A stretch of 19,135 nucleotides of DNA from HGM04593 sp045647885. GTDB lineage: Bacteria > Bacteroidota > Bacteroidia > Bacteroidales > Bacteroidaceae. The stretch covers positions 1-19,135 of the forward strand of contig JAZRMX010000035.1 in assembly GCA_045647885.1 (NCBI GenBank). Reading direction: 5' to 3'. The position numbers and the translations under genes are program-made. The notes below the pieces were generated by a model. The model saw nothing but the letters and a program-made list of their open reading frames with translations, ran no database searches and was not told where the DNA came from. This document shows positions 7,594 to 15,747 of this stretch, piece by piece. Each line of letters begins with the position of its first letter. The stretch's first letter is position 1.

Positions 7594-9883
7594 GAAAGTT
7601 TTTATCATTATTTTAGCTCTTTTGCTTTCAGTAACCTTGAAAGCCGAGGTAGGGGAGTGGAATATACATATATCCTACCACAATGCCGAATATTGCCAGG
7701 TAGTAGGGGATAAGATATATGTGCTCGCATCCAATGCGCTGTGGGTATACGACAAGCAGGATAAATCGGTATACACTTACGACAAACTTAATTGTTTGAG
7801 TGATTTCAATATTGCCTACATTGATTATTGCAAGGATATAAACGCACTTGTAATAGTGTACAAGAACGCAAATATCGATATATTGTACCAGGACGACAGT
7901 GTGTACAATATTTCCGATTTCAAGAGCAAGATTATGCCCAATAAAAATATAAACGGCATAGATATAATCGGCAGCACTGCATACATAAATACCGACCTTG
8001 GAGTAGTGGAACTGAACTTGAACGAACTTGAATTCACCAACACATACAACCTGGGTGTAAAAACATACAGCACTTGCGTACTCGACGGGTATATATATGC
8101 CGGTACCGAAAACGGTATATTCAAAGGTTCAATTGAGACAAACCTGCTCGATAAGTCGAACTGGACTAATATAAATGCCAGCAAGACCTTGGCTGTAAAG
8201 AAACTTGAAGACAAGCTAATATGTGCAATTGACAAAAAAGGTGCTTGCCTTATAAACAAGGATGGTGCAGAGGAAGCCGTATTGGTAAACAACTCAAAAG
8301 CCTACAAATATTCTTACGAAAAAAACGGTACAACATATATTGGCTGGGAAAATAAGATTGCTGCAATAAACAGCAGAACCGATTTGAAGGTCTATGACAT
8401 TGACAGCGAAAGCAAATACCTGTGTGTCGACGGGAACAGATTCTGGAACTGTAAAGGTGAGAATGGTCTGGTTGAAAGCAGGCTGTCGGACAACAACTTC
8501 GTGGACGGGGAAAACTATATTGTCCCCAACAGCCCTATACGTAATTATTGCGAGTATATGAGGTTTGTAAACGAGAATACACTACTTATAGCAGGTGGAA
8601 CACTCAACTACTTCGATATAACATTCTACCCCGGTACAATTATAAAATATGACTACCAGAACAAAACCTGGATAAATTTCCCCGAAAAGGAAATTAAAGA
8701 GACCACGGGTATAAAATATGTGAATGTATGTTCAATTGACGAAGACCCCACAGAGCCGGGTCATTACTTTGCTTGCTCTTTTGGACAAGGACTCTACGAA
8801 TTCCGCGACGATAAATTGGTTGCCCACTACAACCACAAGAACTCACCATTGGAAAGTCCTGTACCATCGTCTATGAATTATGTGCGCCTGTCGCGCGTAA
8901 AATTCGATTCTTCGGGTAATCTATGGGTGGTCAATACCAATGCTCCCGACGTAATAAAGATACTTAAAAAAGACGGTAGTTGGGTTTCATTGAACTACAG
9001 CGATATTGAAGACTTTCCCACTATGGTGGATATGCATCTCGATTCAAGAGGATGGCTGTGGTTGACATCATACCAGGCAATACCGGGAATCTTTTGTGCA
9101 AAGACAAACAACACACCGTTTGATACCCGAGACGACCAGACAAAGCTTGTCATAAACAATTTCATAAACCAAGATGGTACAAATTATATAATAGATCAGG
9201 TATACTGCATACGCGAAGACAAGAACGGTCAAATATGGATTGGAACCAATAATGGACTCTTTGTAATTGACAATGCCGACAAGTTCTTCAACGATGGAAC
9301 ATTTACCCAAATAAAAGTTCCACGCAACGACGGTAGCGGCCTTGCCGACTATCTGTTCAGTGGAGTACAGGTTTCTGCCATTGAAATCGATGGTATGAAC
9401 AGAAAATGGATTGGTACAAAGAACAACGGAATATACCTTGTAAGCGAAAACGGATACGAGACAATACACCATTTCACAAAGAAGAATTCCGAGTTGCCTT
9501 CTGACGAAATAAAAAGCATTGCCATAAATAAAAAGAGTGGCGAGGTGTTCATTGGAACAAGTGAAGGAATAGTTAGCTATATAAGCGATGCAACAGAGCC
9601 CGAGACCACACTCAACGAGAATAATGTATATGCCTTTCCAAACCCTGTAAAAGAGTCGTACAGCGGTTTAATCTCAATAGTTGGACTCACACTTGACTGC
9701 GAGGTAAAAATCGTCGACACGGCCGGATATTTAATTACAGAAGGTACATCAAGCGGAGGACGTTTTACATGGAACGGAAGAAACGCAGCCGGCGAGAAAG
9801 TTTCAAGTGGAGTATACTACGTTCTTATGTACGATGCCAACGGTGATGAGAGCCTCGCTACAAAGATTCTTGTTACACGATAA
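7586..9883 (+). CDS. porZ: PorZ-like T9SS surface protein
   Basis: A 765-residue exported protein, close in length to Porphyromonas gingivalis PorZ. Residues 1-20 are a Sec signal peptide (MIKK, hydrophobic core, LKA). Two beta-propeller regions follow, with recurrent two-component-regulator-propeller motifs such as IWIGTNNGLFVID, KWIGTKNNGIYLVS and VFIGTSEGIVSY. Residues 680-765 form a type A C-terminal sorting domain (YAFPNPV, GRFTWNG, GVYYV, ending KILVTR). In P. gingivalis, PorZ sits on the cell surface with the PorU sortase in the attachment complex and delivers anionic LPS to T9SS cargo. The start overlaps the end of rdgB by 8 bases. A strong terminator follows. A generic propeller protein exported by the T9SS is the alternative reading, but the length and the N-terminal plus C-terminal layout favour PorZ. 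Confidence 0.85.
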   Translation: MIKKVFIIILALLLSVTLKAEVGEWNIHISYHNAEYCQVVGDKIYVLASNALWVYDKQDKSVYTYDKLNCLSDFNIAYIDYCKDINALVIVYKNANIDILYQDDSVYNISDFKSKIMPNKNINGIDIIGSTAYINTDLGVVELNLNELEFTNTYNLGVKTYSTCVLDGYIYAGTENGIFKGSIETNLLDKSNWTNINASKTLAVKKLEDKLICAIDKKGACLINKDGAEEAVLVNNSKAYKYSYEKNGTTYIGWENKIAAINSRTDLKVYDIDSESKYLCVDGNRFWNCKGENGLVESRLSDNNFVDGENYIVPNSPIRNYCEYMRFVNENTLLIAGGTLNYFDITFYPGTIIKYDYQNKTWINFPEKEIKETTGIKYVNVCSIDEDPTEPGHYFACSFGQGLYEFRDDKLVAHYNHKNSPLESPVPSSMNYVRLSRVKFDSSGNLWVVNTNAPDVIKILKKDGSWVSLNYSDIEDFPTMVDMHLDSRGWLWLTSYQAIPGIFCAKTNNTPFDTRDDQTKLVINNFINQDGTNYIIDQVYCIREDKNGQIWIGTNNGLFVIDNADKFFNDGTFTQIKVPRNDGSGLADYLFSGVQVSAIEIDGMNRKWIGTKNNGIYLVSENGYETIHHFTKKNSELPSDEIKSIAINKKSGEVFIGTSEGIVSYISDATEPETTLNENNVYAFPNPVKESYSGLISIVGLTLDCEVKIVDTAGYLITEGTSSGGRFTWNGRNAAGEKVSSGVYYVLMYDANGDESLATKILVTR

Positions 9884-9916
9884 GCAAGTATATATAGCGA
9901 CATTATATATTGAAGA

Positions 9917-9949
9917 AAGGAGTTGCCTGTTAAGGTGACTCCTTCTTTT
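9917..9949 (+). terminator. Rho-independent terminator after porZ
   Basis: A 12-base-pair stem including two G-U pairs (9917-9928 with 9933-9944) closes on the loop GTTA and is followed by CTTTTG. It ends the leuS-porZ cluster, 33 bases past the porZ stop. Confidence 0.85.
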
Positions 9950-10402
9950 GTCTATCTACCCTTCGATTTCAACAGACATAATTATACTTATATCCTTTTT
10001 TAAAAAATTAAAATAAATCAACAACAATAATAATGTCGGTTAATTGTGGGGATATTTTTTTGAAGAAATAGTTGTTTTGTAAGATATTATAGTAAAATTT
10101 AGTTTTATAAACACGATATCAACAGCTTACTTTATTGAGTTATAGTGTATTGCAAACGTTATTAACAGCTGTTTATATTGAGCGTATGTGTATAAAAACA
10201 TCTTGTTGATTACTGAAAAACTGTTTAAAAACTACTCATAAATCAATACATAAAAAGTGGCAAAATAATTTGGCTTTTTAATTCTCTTCCGGGCTTAATC
10301 ATAAAGTTCATCTTTCAAAGATAAATTGACATTTTTTTTAATTGTTTTATCAAACCTTTTTCAACACTCTATTAACAATTATAAGTGTACTTATCAACAT
10401 AT
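9950..10402. other. AT-rich gene-free stretch with repeated TYAACA 9-mers
   Basis: Roughly 450 bases between two convergent transcription units, without a credible reading frame. It carries eight copies of a 9-mer with core T-C/T-AACA, usually after A/T bases: 9966-9974, 10015-10023, 10116-10124, 10159-10167, 10204-10212 (minus strand), 10358-10366, 10369-10377 and 10391-10399. The last, TTATCAACA, is one base from the DnaA box TTATCCACA. Such spacing and density are more than AT-richness would give. The function is unknown; see the finding. Confidence 0.5.
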
Positions 10403-10437
10403 AAAAAGAGGTGACAGTAAATATTTACCGCCACCTC
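10403..10437 (-). terminator. Terminator of the lptF-ribBA-aminotransferase operon
   Basis: Bases 10408-10437 form a near-perfect self-complementary hairpin, pairing through G-C, A-T and two G-U pairs down to a small AT loop. On the minus strand TTTTT follows (complement of 10403-10407). It lies 28 bases beyond the aminotransferase stop codon. Confidence 0.85.
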
Positions 10438-10464
10438 ATTATATATACATTACTGTAAAGTGAA

Positions 10465-11658
10465 TTACTTTAGTTTGGCAAGAGCATCTTTAATTCTCTT
10501 TATAGCCTCAATGATGTTCTCGTCACTTGTTGCATAGCTCATTCTGAAGCATTCGGGAGCACCGAACGATTCACCACCCACTGCAGCAACGTGAGCCTCT
10601 GTGAGAAGGTACATTGCAAGGTCATCGGAATTCTTGATTACCTGGTTGCCATAACTCTTACCATAGAAAGAGCTACACTTTGGGAAGAGGTAGAATGCGC
10701 CCTCGGGAACGTTAACCTCGAGACCGGGAATCTCCTTTGCGAGTTTAACAATGAGGTCGCGACGGCGCTGGAATGCTTTACGCATCTCCTCTACAGGCTC
10801 TTGAGAGCCATTGTAAGCCTCTAACGATGCTATCTGTGATACAGAGCAGGGTCCACTGGTATATTGTCCCTGTAGCTTGTTACAGCCTTTTACAATCCAG
10901 TCTGCTGCAGCAAGGAAACCAATTCTCCAGCCTGTCATAGCATATGCTTTTGAAACACCGTTTATAATGATTACTCTGTCGCGGATTTCCTTGAACTGGG
11001 CAATGCTCTCGTGTTTGCCAATATAGTTGATATGCTCGTAAATCTCGTCGGCAACAATAAATACATCGGGGTATTTGGCAAGAACGTCGGCAAGTTCCTT
11101 AAGCTCTTCCTTTGTATATACTGAACCTGTGGGGTTTGAAGGAGAGCAGAGGATAAGCATTTTTGTTTTGGGAGTGATGGCTGCCTCGAGCTGTGCACCT
11201 GTAATTTTAAAGTTCTGCTCAATACCTGCGCTCACAATAACAGGTGTTCCGTCGGCCATTTTAACCATATCGGGGTAGCTCACCCAGTAAGGTGCGGGGA
11301 TTATAACCTCGTCGCCCTCGTTCACAAGCGCCATAATAGCGTTGCAGACAGCCTGCTTTGCACCATTTGAAACAGAAATCTGTGCTTCGGTAAATTCAAG
11401 CCCGTTTTCTTTCTTCAACTTCTCAACAATAGCTTTACGCAATGAGGGATATCCGGGTACGGGTGAATAACGTGACCAGTTATCGTCGATAGCTTTTTTT
11501 GCAGCCTCCTTAATAGTATCGGGTGTATTGAAATCTGGTTCTCCCACGCTCATATTTATAACATCCACGCCTTGTGCTTTGAGCTCCTGGCTTTTCTGTG
11601 ACATTGCCAATGTAGCCGAAGGGGCCAATCTATTGACACGGTTTGATAGTTTGTTCAT
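10465..11658 (-). CDS. Aspartate aminotransferase-type PLP enzyme (class I/II)
   Basis: A 397-residue cytoplasmic PLP-dependent aminotransferase of fold type I, subgroup I-beta (bacterial AspC/aspartate-prephenate aminotransferase group). Visible signatures: SVGEPDFNTP (37-46), YSPVPGYPSLR (64-74), SNGAKQA phosphate-binding loop (97-103), SNPTG (174-178), VADEIY with D204 that contacts the PLP ring nitrogen, and SKAYAMTGWR (236-245) with Schiff-base lysine K237 and phosphate-binding R245. The C-terminal FRMSYATS supplies the substrate-carboxylate arginine. I start at the ATG at 11656-11658; the frame opens 34 codons earlier, but that would overlap ribBA and adds residues unlike the family. 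It follows ribBA after 13 bases. The substrate is most likely aspartate/2-oxoglutarate; prephenate or other acceptors cannot be excluded. Confidence 0.92.
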   Translation of the reverse strand: MNKLSNRVNRLAPSATLAMSQKSQELKAQGVDVINMSVGEPDFNTPDTIKEAAKKAIDDNWSRYSPVPGYPSLRKAIVEKLKKENGLEFTEAQISVSNGAKQAVCNAIMALVNEGDEVIIPAPYWVSYPDMVKMADGTPVIVSAGIEQNFKITGAQLEAAITPKTKMLILCSPSNPTGSVYTKEELKELADVLAKYPDVFIVADEIYEHINYIGKHESIAQFKEIRDRVIIINGVSKAYAMTGWRIGFLAAADWIVKGCNKLQGQYTSGPCSVSQIASLEAYNGSQEPVEEMRKAFQRRRDLIVKLAKEIPGLEVNVPEGAFYLFPKCSSFYGKSYGNQVIKNSDDLAMYLLTEAHVAAVGGESFGAPECFRMSYATSDENIIEAIKRIKDALAKLK

Positions 11659-11671
11659 ATTATGTATTTTT

Positions 11672-12889
11672 TTATTTTTTGTCAAAATGTAATGTGTGTC
11701 CCATACGCTCTGCTTTTGTGTGGAGGTAGCGCGAATTGAAATTGTTAGGTTCAATTTCAATGCTCACATTTTCCACCACTTCAAGGCCATAGCTTTCAAG
11801 TCCTATGCGTTTTACAGGGTTATTTGTCATAAGGCGCATCTTGTGTACACCAATTTTTCTCAAAATCTCGGCACCAACACCATAATCTCTTTCATCGGCT
11901 TTAAAACCAAGGCAGAGGTTTGCATCTACTGTGTCCATACCCTCTTCTTGCAGTTTGTAGGCTTTCATTTTATTCATAAGACCTATACCGCGACCTTCCT
12001 GATTAAGATATACGATAACACCTTTTCCGGCTTCGTCCACAAGCTCCATAGCCTTGTGTAGCTGTGAGCCGCAGTCACAACGTTTAGAACCGAATATATC
12101 ACCAGTTATACAAGATGAGTGTACACGTACAAGTATTGGTTCATCTTTCTCCCACTCCCCTTTTATAAGAGCTACGTGTTCAAGACCGTTTGATTTCTGT
12201 TTAAAGGGGATTAAACGGAAATTTCCGTGCTCTGTGGGCATACTTACCTCTTCTCCCATCTCCACCAGCGATTCCTGCTGCAAGCGATACTGTATGAGGT
12301 CACTTATAGATATAATCTTGAGATTATGTTTCTTTGCTATCTCTATGAGTTCGGGCATACGCGCCATGGTACCGTCCTCATTCATAATCTCAATGAGCGC
12401 GGCAGCAGGGTAGAGGCCTGCAAGGCGTGCAAGGTCTATACTTGCTTCGGTGTGTCCGGCACGGCGAAGAACACCTTTATCCTGTGCATAGAGGGGGTTG
12501 ATGTGTCCTGGGCGTGCAAATGTTTCTGCTGTACTGTTAGGGTCGGCAAGAGCTTTTATGGTAGCTGCTCTGTCGCTTGCCGATACTCCTGTTGAGCAAC
12601 CCTCAATTTTATCAATGGTTACTGTAAACGGTGTTCCCAAAAGGCTTGTATTGGCGCTTACCTGGGGGTCGAGCTGCAGTTCTTTACAACGCGACATAGT
12701 TATGGGTGCACACAGTACACCACGTCCGTTATGCAACATAAAGTTTACAGCTTCGGGTGTAATTTTTTCGGCTGCTATTATAAAATCGCCTTCGTTCTCT
12801 CTGTCTTCATCATCAACGACAATAAGAAACTTTCCCTCTTTGAAATCTCTTATTGCATCTTCGATAGAACTCAGTTTAAATTTTTCCAT
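11672..12889 (-). CDS. ribBA: Bifunctional riboflavin enzyme RibBA (DHBP synthase / GTP cyclohydrolase II)
   Basis: The 405-residue fusion carries the two entry steps of riboflavin synthesis. The N-terminal RibB half makes 3,4-dihydroxy-2-butanone 4-phosphate from ribulose 5-phosphate. It shows DDEDRENEGDF (26-36) with the acidic metal/substrate residues and RAGHTEASIDLARLAGL (143-159). The C-terminal RibA half opens GTP. It shows zinc ligands C260, C271 and C273 (C-x10-C-x-C), the nucleotide-binding stretch NQEGRGIGL (296-304), and MTNNPVKRIGLESYG further on. Both halves look catalytically complete. It starts 8 bases after the permease gene ends, clearly the same operon. No FMN riboswitch is visible in the short gap. 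Confidence 0.96.
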   Translation of the reverse strand: MEKFKLSSIEDAIRDFKEGKFLIVVDDEDRENEGDFIIAAEKITPEAVNFMLHNGRGVLCAPITMSRCKELQLDPQVSANTSLLGTPFTVTIDKIEGCSTGVSASDRAATIKALADPNSTAETFARPGHINPLYAQDKGVLRRAGHTEASIDLARLAGLYPAAALIEIMNEDGTMARMPELIEIAKKHNLKIISISDLIQYRLQQESLVEMGEEVSMPTEHGNFRLIPFKQKSNGLEHVALIKGEWEKDEPILVRVHSSCITGDIFGSKRCDCGSQLHKAMELVDEAGKGVIVYLNQEGRGIGLMNKMKAYKLQEEGMDTVDANLCLGFKADERDYGVGAEILRKIGVHKMRLMTNNPVKRIGLESYGLEVVENVSIEIEPNNFNSRYLHTKAERMGHTLHFDKK

Positions 12890-12897
12890 ATATAATT

Positions 12898-14811
12898 TTA
12901 TACAAGTTTTTCTTTAGTTAAAATTTCCATAATCACTTTTGAGTTTTCCTGTACTTTCACAAGGTCTTTTGCCAGGCGTAATCTGAATTTTACAGCTCTG
13001 AAGTATATGAAAACTCCCACTGGAATAAGTATCATTGACAAAATGTTCAACCACTTTTGTGTAAATGGCGAAACAATGGTATCCGTTGACATAACCGGGT
13101 ACTCGTTAATTTTGAGTATAACCTTTTTGTTTCTGCTGTTGCCGAATTCTTCCACAAATTTCTCAAGGCTCTCGTTCAAATTATCAATTGCACTCTCCTT
13201 TTCCTTAAAGAATACATCCTTAATTGCAGGCAAATGGTTGAGTTTGTTCTCTTTAATGAATTTATCGGCCTCCACAGAAAGGTATTCAAGTGTATTGTAT
13301 CCTCTGCTATAATCGGGATCATCTATAATAACCTCCTTTAATGTTACGTTGCGTTTTTCGCGCAAGCAGAAGAGTGTTCTAAAGAATGCTTTGTAAGCAT
13401 CCATATTGAAAATGGCAGAATCCTTGTTCGACTGGTAAGTGAAAAGTATTCCTAACGGAGCCATTATAAAAGTGCTCAACCAACTTCCGATAAATGTATT
13501 CCACTCACCTTCGCGTGCCATTTTGAATGCCGAAGTGTTAAGCAGGTAATACAGAATGAATATGGCTACAGATATGAGTACAGGATATCCCAAACCACCT
13601 TTTCTCACAATAGCTCCCAAAGGCGCTCCAATAAAGAAGAAGAGAATGCAGGCAAGTGAAAGTGTAATCTTTTTCCACCAGTTTATTTTACACTTGTTCA
13701 ACTCCTTATCCATGTAGTGCAGCAGGTTGCTCTTTATTTCGTAGTCGTTTTTCAACTGTCTTACTTTTGTGAGCTGTGCTTTCTTCCAGGCAGTTTTGTC
13801 GAAATTGGTTGCAGTGTTGTATATACTGTCGGTATTTATTGAGTATAAATCGTTCCTGCTCATATAAGTGGAATCCTCGGTAGTGTATTTTGTATTTACG
13901 TTAAACACACTTGCCATAATACCTTTCCAGTTGTTACGGCCAATACTGTCGTTGTAAACAGTATAGGTCTCAATTGAATTCTCCAGCTCTTTCATATTCT
14001 GGCTCTTTGCATTGGATTTGAATGCATCGCCATCCTTCATTTCAAACTTGCCGTCGCTGGGTATAATTACAACCTTCTTGCGGAAGGTTTCGCGGCGGTA
14101 GGGAACATTGCGTTTTTTTATATTCTGGTCGGTTATATTAGAAAACTGTTCACCGGTAAAGAGCTGTATCATCAGGTTTTTTTCGTCGGAGGTACTCTCT
14201 ATCTTGCCCGAATCGGCAACAAGAATATTGGCATTCTCGAATCCGTTGGACATATCGTAGATCATAACCTTGTAAAGCATACCGGTCTCTTTGTTCTTTT
14301 TCTCCACAAAGAGATTGTATCCTTTTATCTGGTCATAAAAAACACCTTCGGGAATCTCCACCTCGGGTGAGGTCTGTTTAATGGAGTAGAGTATAGTGTA
14401 TAACTTTACCTGGGCATAAGGAGCCACCACATTCTGGAAATAAAACGATATACCGCCGAGTACCATACACAGCACCACTATGGGCATCATAATTCTTATG
14501 AGCGGAATACCGGCAGCCTTCATGGCAAGCAACTCAAGGCGTTCACCAAAATTTCCGAATGTCATAAGCGATGCAAGCAGAATAGCAAGTGGCAAAGCCT
14601 CGCTCACGAGTGTTATCGAGCAAAGCGAGAAGAACTGCGCGATAATGGTAATATCGAGTCCTTTACCCACGAATTCATCGACCGACTGCCATAACATCTG
14701 CATAATGAAAATAAACAGACATATAAAGAATGTTCCCATCAACAGCTGTACAAAACTCTTGATGATGAATAAATCCAGTTTTTTTATTATGCTGAACTGT
14801 GGTATTTTCAT
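12898..14811 (-). CDS. LptF/LptG (YjgP/YjgQ) family permease, C-terminally extended
   Basis: An inner-membrane permease of the LPS export machine LptB2FG, which pulls LPS from the inner membrane into the LptC-LptA bridge. Three N-terminal membrane segments (about 14-40, 57-85, 105-128) include the family stretch GNFGERLELLAMKAAGIPL (86-104), the coupling region towards LptB. A periplasmic domain of about 250 residues follows (129-378). The second membrane triplet is at about 381-400, 408-426 and 440-459. The protein then continues about 125 mostly polar residues to a seventh hydrophobic segment (586-604) and a basic tail. At 637 residues it is far longer than E. coli LptF or LptG (about 360), mainly through the larger periplasmic part and the C-terminal extension. 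Whether it acts as LptF or LptG cannot be told from one sequence. Confidence 0.9.
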   Translation of the reverse strand: MKIPQFSIIKKLDLFIIKSFVQLLMGTFFICLFIFIMQMLWQSVDEFVGKGLDITIIAQFFSLCSITLVSEALPLAILLASLMTFGNFGERLELLAMKAAGIPLIRIMMPIVVLCMVLGGISFYFQNVVAPYAQVKLYTILYSIKQTSPEVEIPEGVFYDQIKGYNLFVEKKNKETGMLYKVMIYDMSNGFENANILVADSGKIESTSDEKNLMIQLFTGEQFSNITDQNIKKRNVPYRRETFRKKVVIIPSDGKFEMKDGDAFKSNAKSQNMKELENSIETYTVYNDSIGRNNWKGIMASVFNVNTKYTTEDSTYMSRNDLYSINTDSIYNTATNFDKTAWKKAQLTKVRQLKNDYEIKSNLLHYMDKELNKCKINWWKKITLSLACILFFFIGAPLGAIVRKGGLGYPVLISVAIFILYYLLNTSAFKMAREGEWNTFIGSWLSTFIMAPLGILFTYQSNKDSAIFNMDAYKAFFRTLFCLREKRNVTLKEVIIDDPDYSRGYNTLEYLSVEADKFIKENKLNHLPAIKDVFFKEKESAIDNLNESLEKFVEEFGNSRNKKVILKINEYPVMSTDTIVSPFTQKWLNILSMILIPVGVFIYFRAVKFRLRLAKDLVKVQENSKVIMEILTKEKLV

Positions 14812-14855
14812 AATAGTGTTGTGTTCTATTTTTCTGCGGCATATTGCACCAATTG

Positions 14856-14886
14856 CAAAGATAATGCAACCTATGGCAATACAAAA
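14856..14886 (-). promoter_or_regulatory. Promoter of the lptF-ribBA-aminotransferase operon
   Basis: On the minus strand the -7 element TATCTTTG (complement of 14856-14863) matches consensus exactly. A TTTTG -33 element (complement of 14882-14886) lies 18 bases away, slightly short of the usual 19-21. The transcript would start near 14849, about 38 bases before the permease ATG. The -33 sits in a near-palindrome, CAAAAGAATTTCTTTG, which might bind a regulator. Confidence 0.6.
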
Positions 14887-14926
14887 GAATTTCTTTGTTT
14901 TTATATATAAAATATATATATTCTAT

Positions 14927-14970
14927 AAAAAGCAACACAACAGTTACCGGTGAACCGGTAACTGTTGTGT
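14927..14970 (-). terminator. Terminator of the START-like gene
   Basis: A 17-base-pair perfect stem (14935-14951 with 14954-14970) around a two-base centre, in practice a shorter stem with a small loop. It is followed on the minus strand by GC and then TTTTT (complement of 14927-14931). It separates the START-like gene from the permease operon. Confidence 0.8.
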
Positions 14971-14990
14971 GCGTGTGTTATATGTTTCTG

Positions 14991-15374
14991 TTACATACCC
15001 GATTGTCTTCTCAAAATCTCAATTTGTGAGTCCCATAAATCTTTTTGGTCTTCAACCTCGCCCTTTTCTGCAAAATCAGTAACAACCAGCGTATGCTCTC
15101 TTGTAAGCTCATTGAATGCTATGCGCATCTCGAAAAATGTCTGCGGGTGTTCATCGTCCCACCTCATTTTTACATAAACTCCGTTCCTTTGGGTTACAAT
15201 ATGAGCAGTTCTCTGCTCGTTTTTTCCCCAGTAGAAAACAAACGATTTTTCCGTATTCTCCACTCTGTCGGCAAACCAGGACGACAAGCCTGCTGCAGTA
15301 CCAATATAGCGCCATATCATTGCCGCGCTGCCTTTCATTGTGTATTCGATACTGAATTTTTCTTTATTCGTCAT
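14991..15374 (-). CDS. START-like (SRPBCC superfamily) domain protein
   Basis: A 127-residue soluble protein without signal peptide or membrane segment. The order of elements fits the helix-grip START/AHSA1 fold: an N-terminal strand (KFSIEYTMKG), a helix with the small-residue turn (AAMIWRYIGTAAGLSSWFADRV), then alternating strands (SFVFYWG, RTAHIVTQ, YVKMRWDD, FFEMRIAF, HTLVVTDFA) and a C-terminal helix (DQKDLWDSQIEILRRQ). It resembles the START-like proteins found throughout Bacteroidota, which have no established ligand or reaction. It is a single-gene unit with its own promoter and terminator. Confidence 0.75.
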   Translation of the reverse strand: MTNKEKFSIEYTMKGSAAMIWRYIGTAAGLSSWFADRVENTEKSFVFYWGKNEQRTAHIVTQRNGVYVKMRWDDEHPQTFFEMRIAFNELTREHTLVVTDFAEKGEVEDQKDLWDSQIEILRRQSGM

Positions 15375-15419
15375 TTTGCGGAATTATAAATATAAAGTTG
15401 CACATAAATTTTATCATCC

Positions 15420-15451
15420 GCAAGATAGGAAAAAATATTTTAAAAAGCAAA
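15420..15451 (-). promoter_or_regulatory. Possible promoter of the START-like gene
   Basis: On the minus strand TTTG (complement of 15448-15451) is followed after exactly 20 bases by TATCTTGC (complement of 15420-15427), an imperfect match to TAnnTTTG. It lies 46 bases from the start codon. The spacing is right; the -7 element is weak. Confidence 0.4.
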
Positions 15452-15586
15452 TAAATCGCTATGTTATATTTAGTTAAATAACTTTGTCGAGCGATTTTAT
15501 GCGGTTGAATTTATCCCCTTTCACCCTCTGTTTTTTGCCATTTATGTGAGCTTATTATATTTTTTTGAGTAAAAAAGGGCAAAAAA

Positions 15587-15618
15587 TTTGTGAGTTTGAA
15601 TTTATAAACGTATCTTTG
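15587..15618 (+). promoter_or_regulatory. Promoter of tRNA-Met
   Basis: TTTG (15587-15590), a 20-base spacer and TATCTTTG (15611-15618) match the Bacteroidota sigma consensus at both elements and in spacing. Transcription should begin around 15622-15626, about 12 bases before the mature tRNA. Confidence 0.8.
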
Positions 15619-15635
15619 CACCGCAAAAATGCAAT

Positions 15636-15709
15636 GGCGAGATAGCTCAGCTGGTTAGAGCGCATGATTCATAATCATGAGGTCCCCGGTTCAATCCCGG
15701 GTCTCGCTA
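15636..15709 (+). tRNA. tRNA-Met (anticodon CAU), elongator type
   Basis: A complete cloverleaf of 74 bases. The acceptor stem GGCGAGA (15636-15642) pairs with TCTCGCT (15702-15708), with a G-U first pair. D stem GCTC/GAGC, anticodon stem CATGA/TCATG, loop TTCATAA with CAT at 15670-15672, T stem CCCGG/CCGGG, discriminator A15709. CCA is not encoded. The initiator features (mismatched first pair, three G-C pairs in the anticodon stem) are absent, so this is not tRNA-fMet. A lysidine-modified tRNA-Ile2 also has anticodon CAU; overall similarity favours elongator Met. The 3' half is overlapped antisense by the recombinase reading frame. Confidence 0.93.
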
Positions 15710-15747
15710 CTGAAGCGGAGAAAGTTGAAAAACTATCTCCGCTTTTT
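15675..15747. other. Candidate attachment site at the tRNA 3' half
   Basis: The chromosome-like part ends with the tRNA, and a recombinase gene of a mobile element begins inside the tRNA 3' half, the usual layout of a tRNA-targeting element. The exact core is not determined: the second, duplicated end is not in this window, and no second copy of the tRNA 3' half occurs before 19135. The terminator may belong to either side. Confidence 0.45.

Noticed and set aside
11659..11760. 34-codon N-terminal extension of the aminotransferase
   Set aside because: It would overlap the end of ribBA, and the residues do not resemble the family. The ATG at 11656-11658 gives the standard N-terminus.
15636..15709. 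Initiator tRNA-fMet
   Set aside because: The first base pair is G-U rather than mismatched, and the anticodon stem lacks the three consecutive G-C pairs of initiators.
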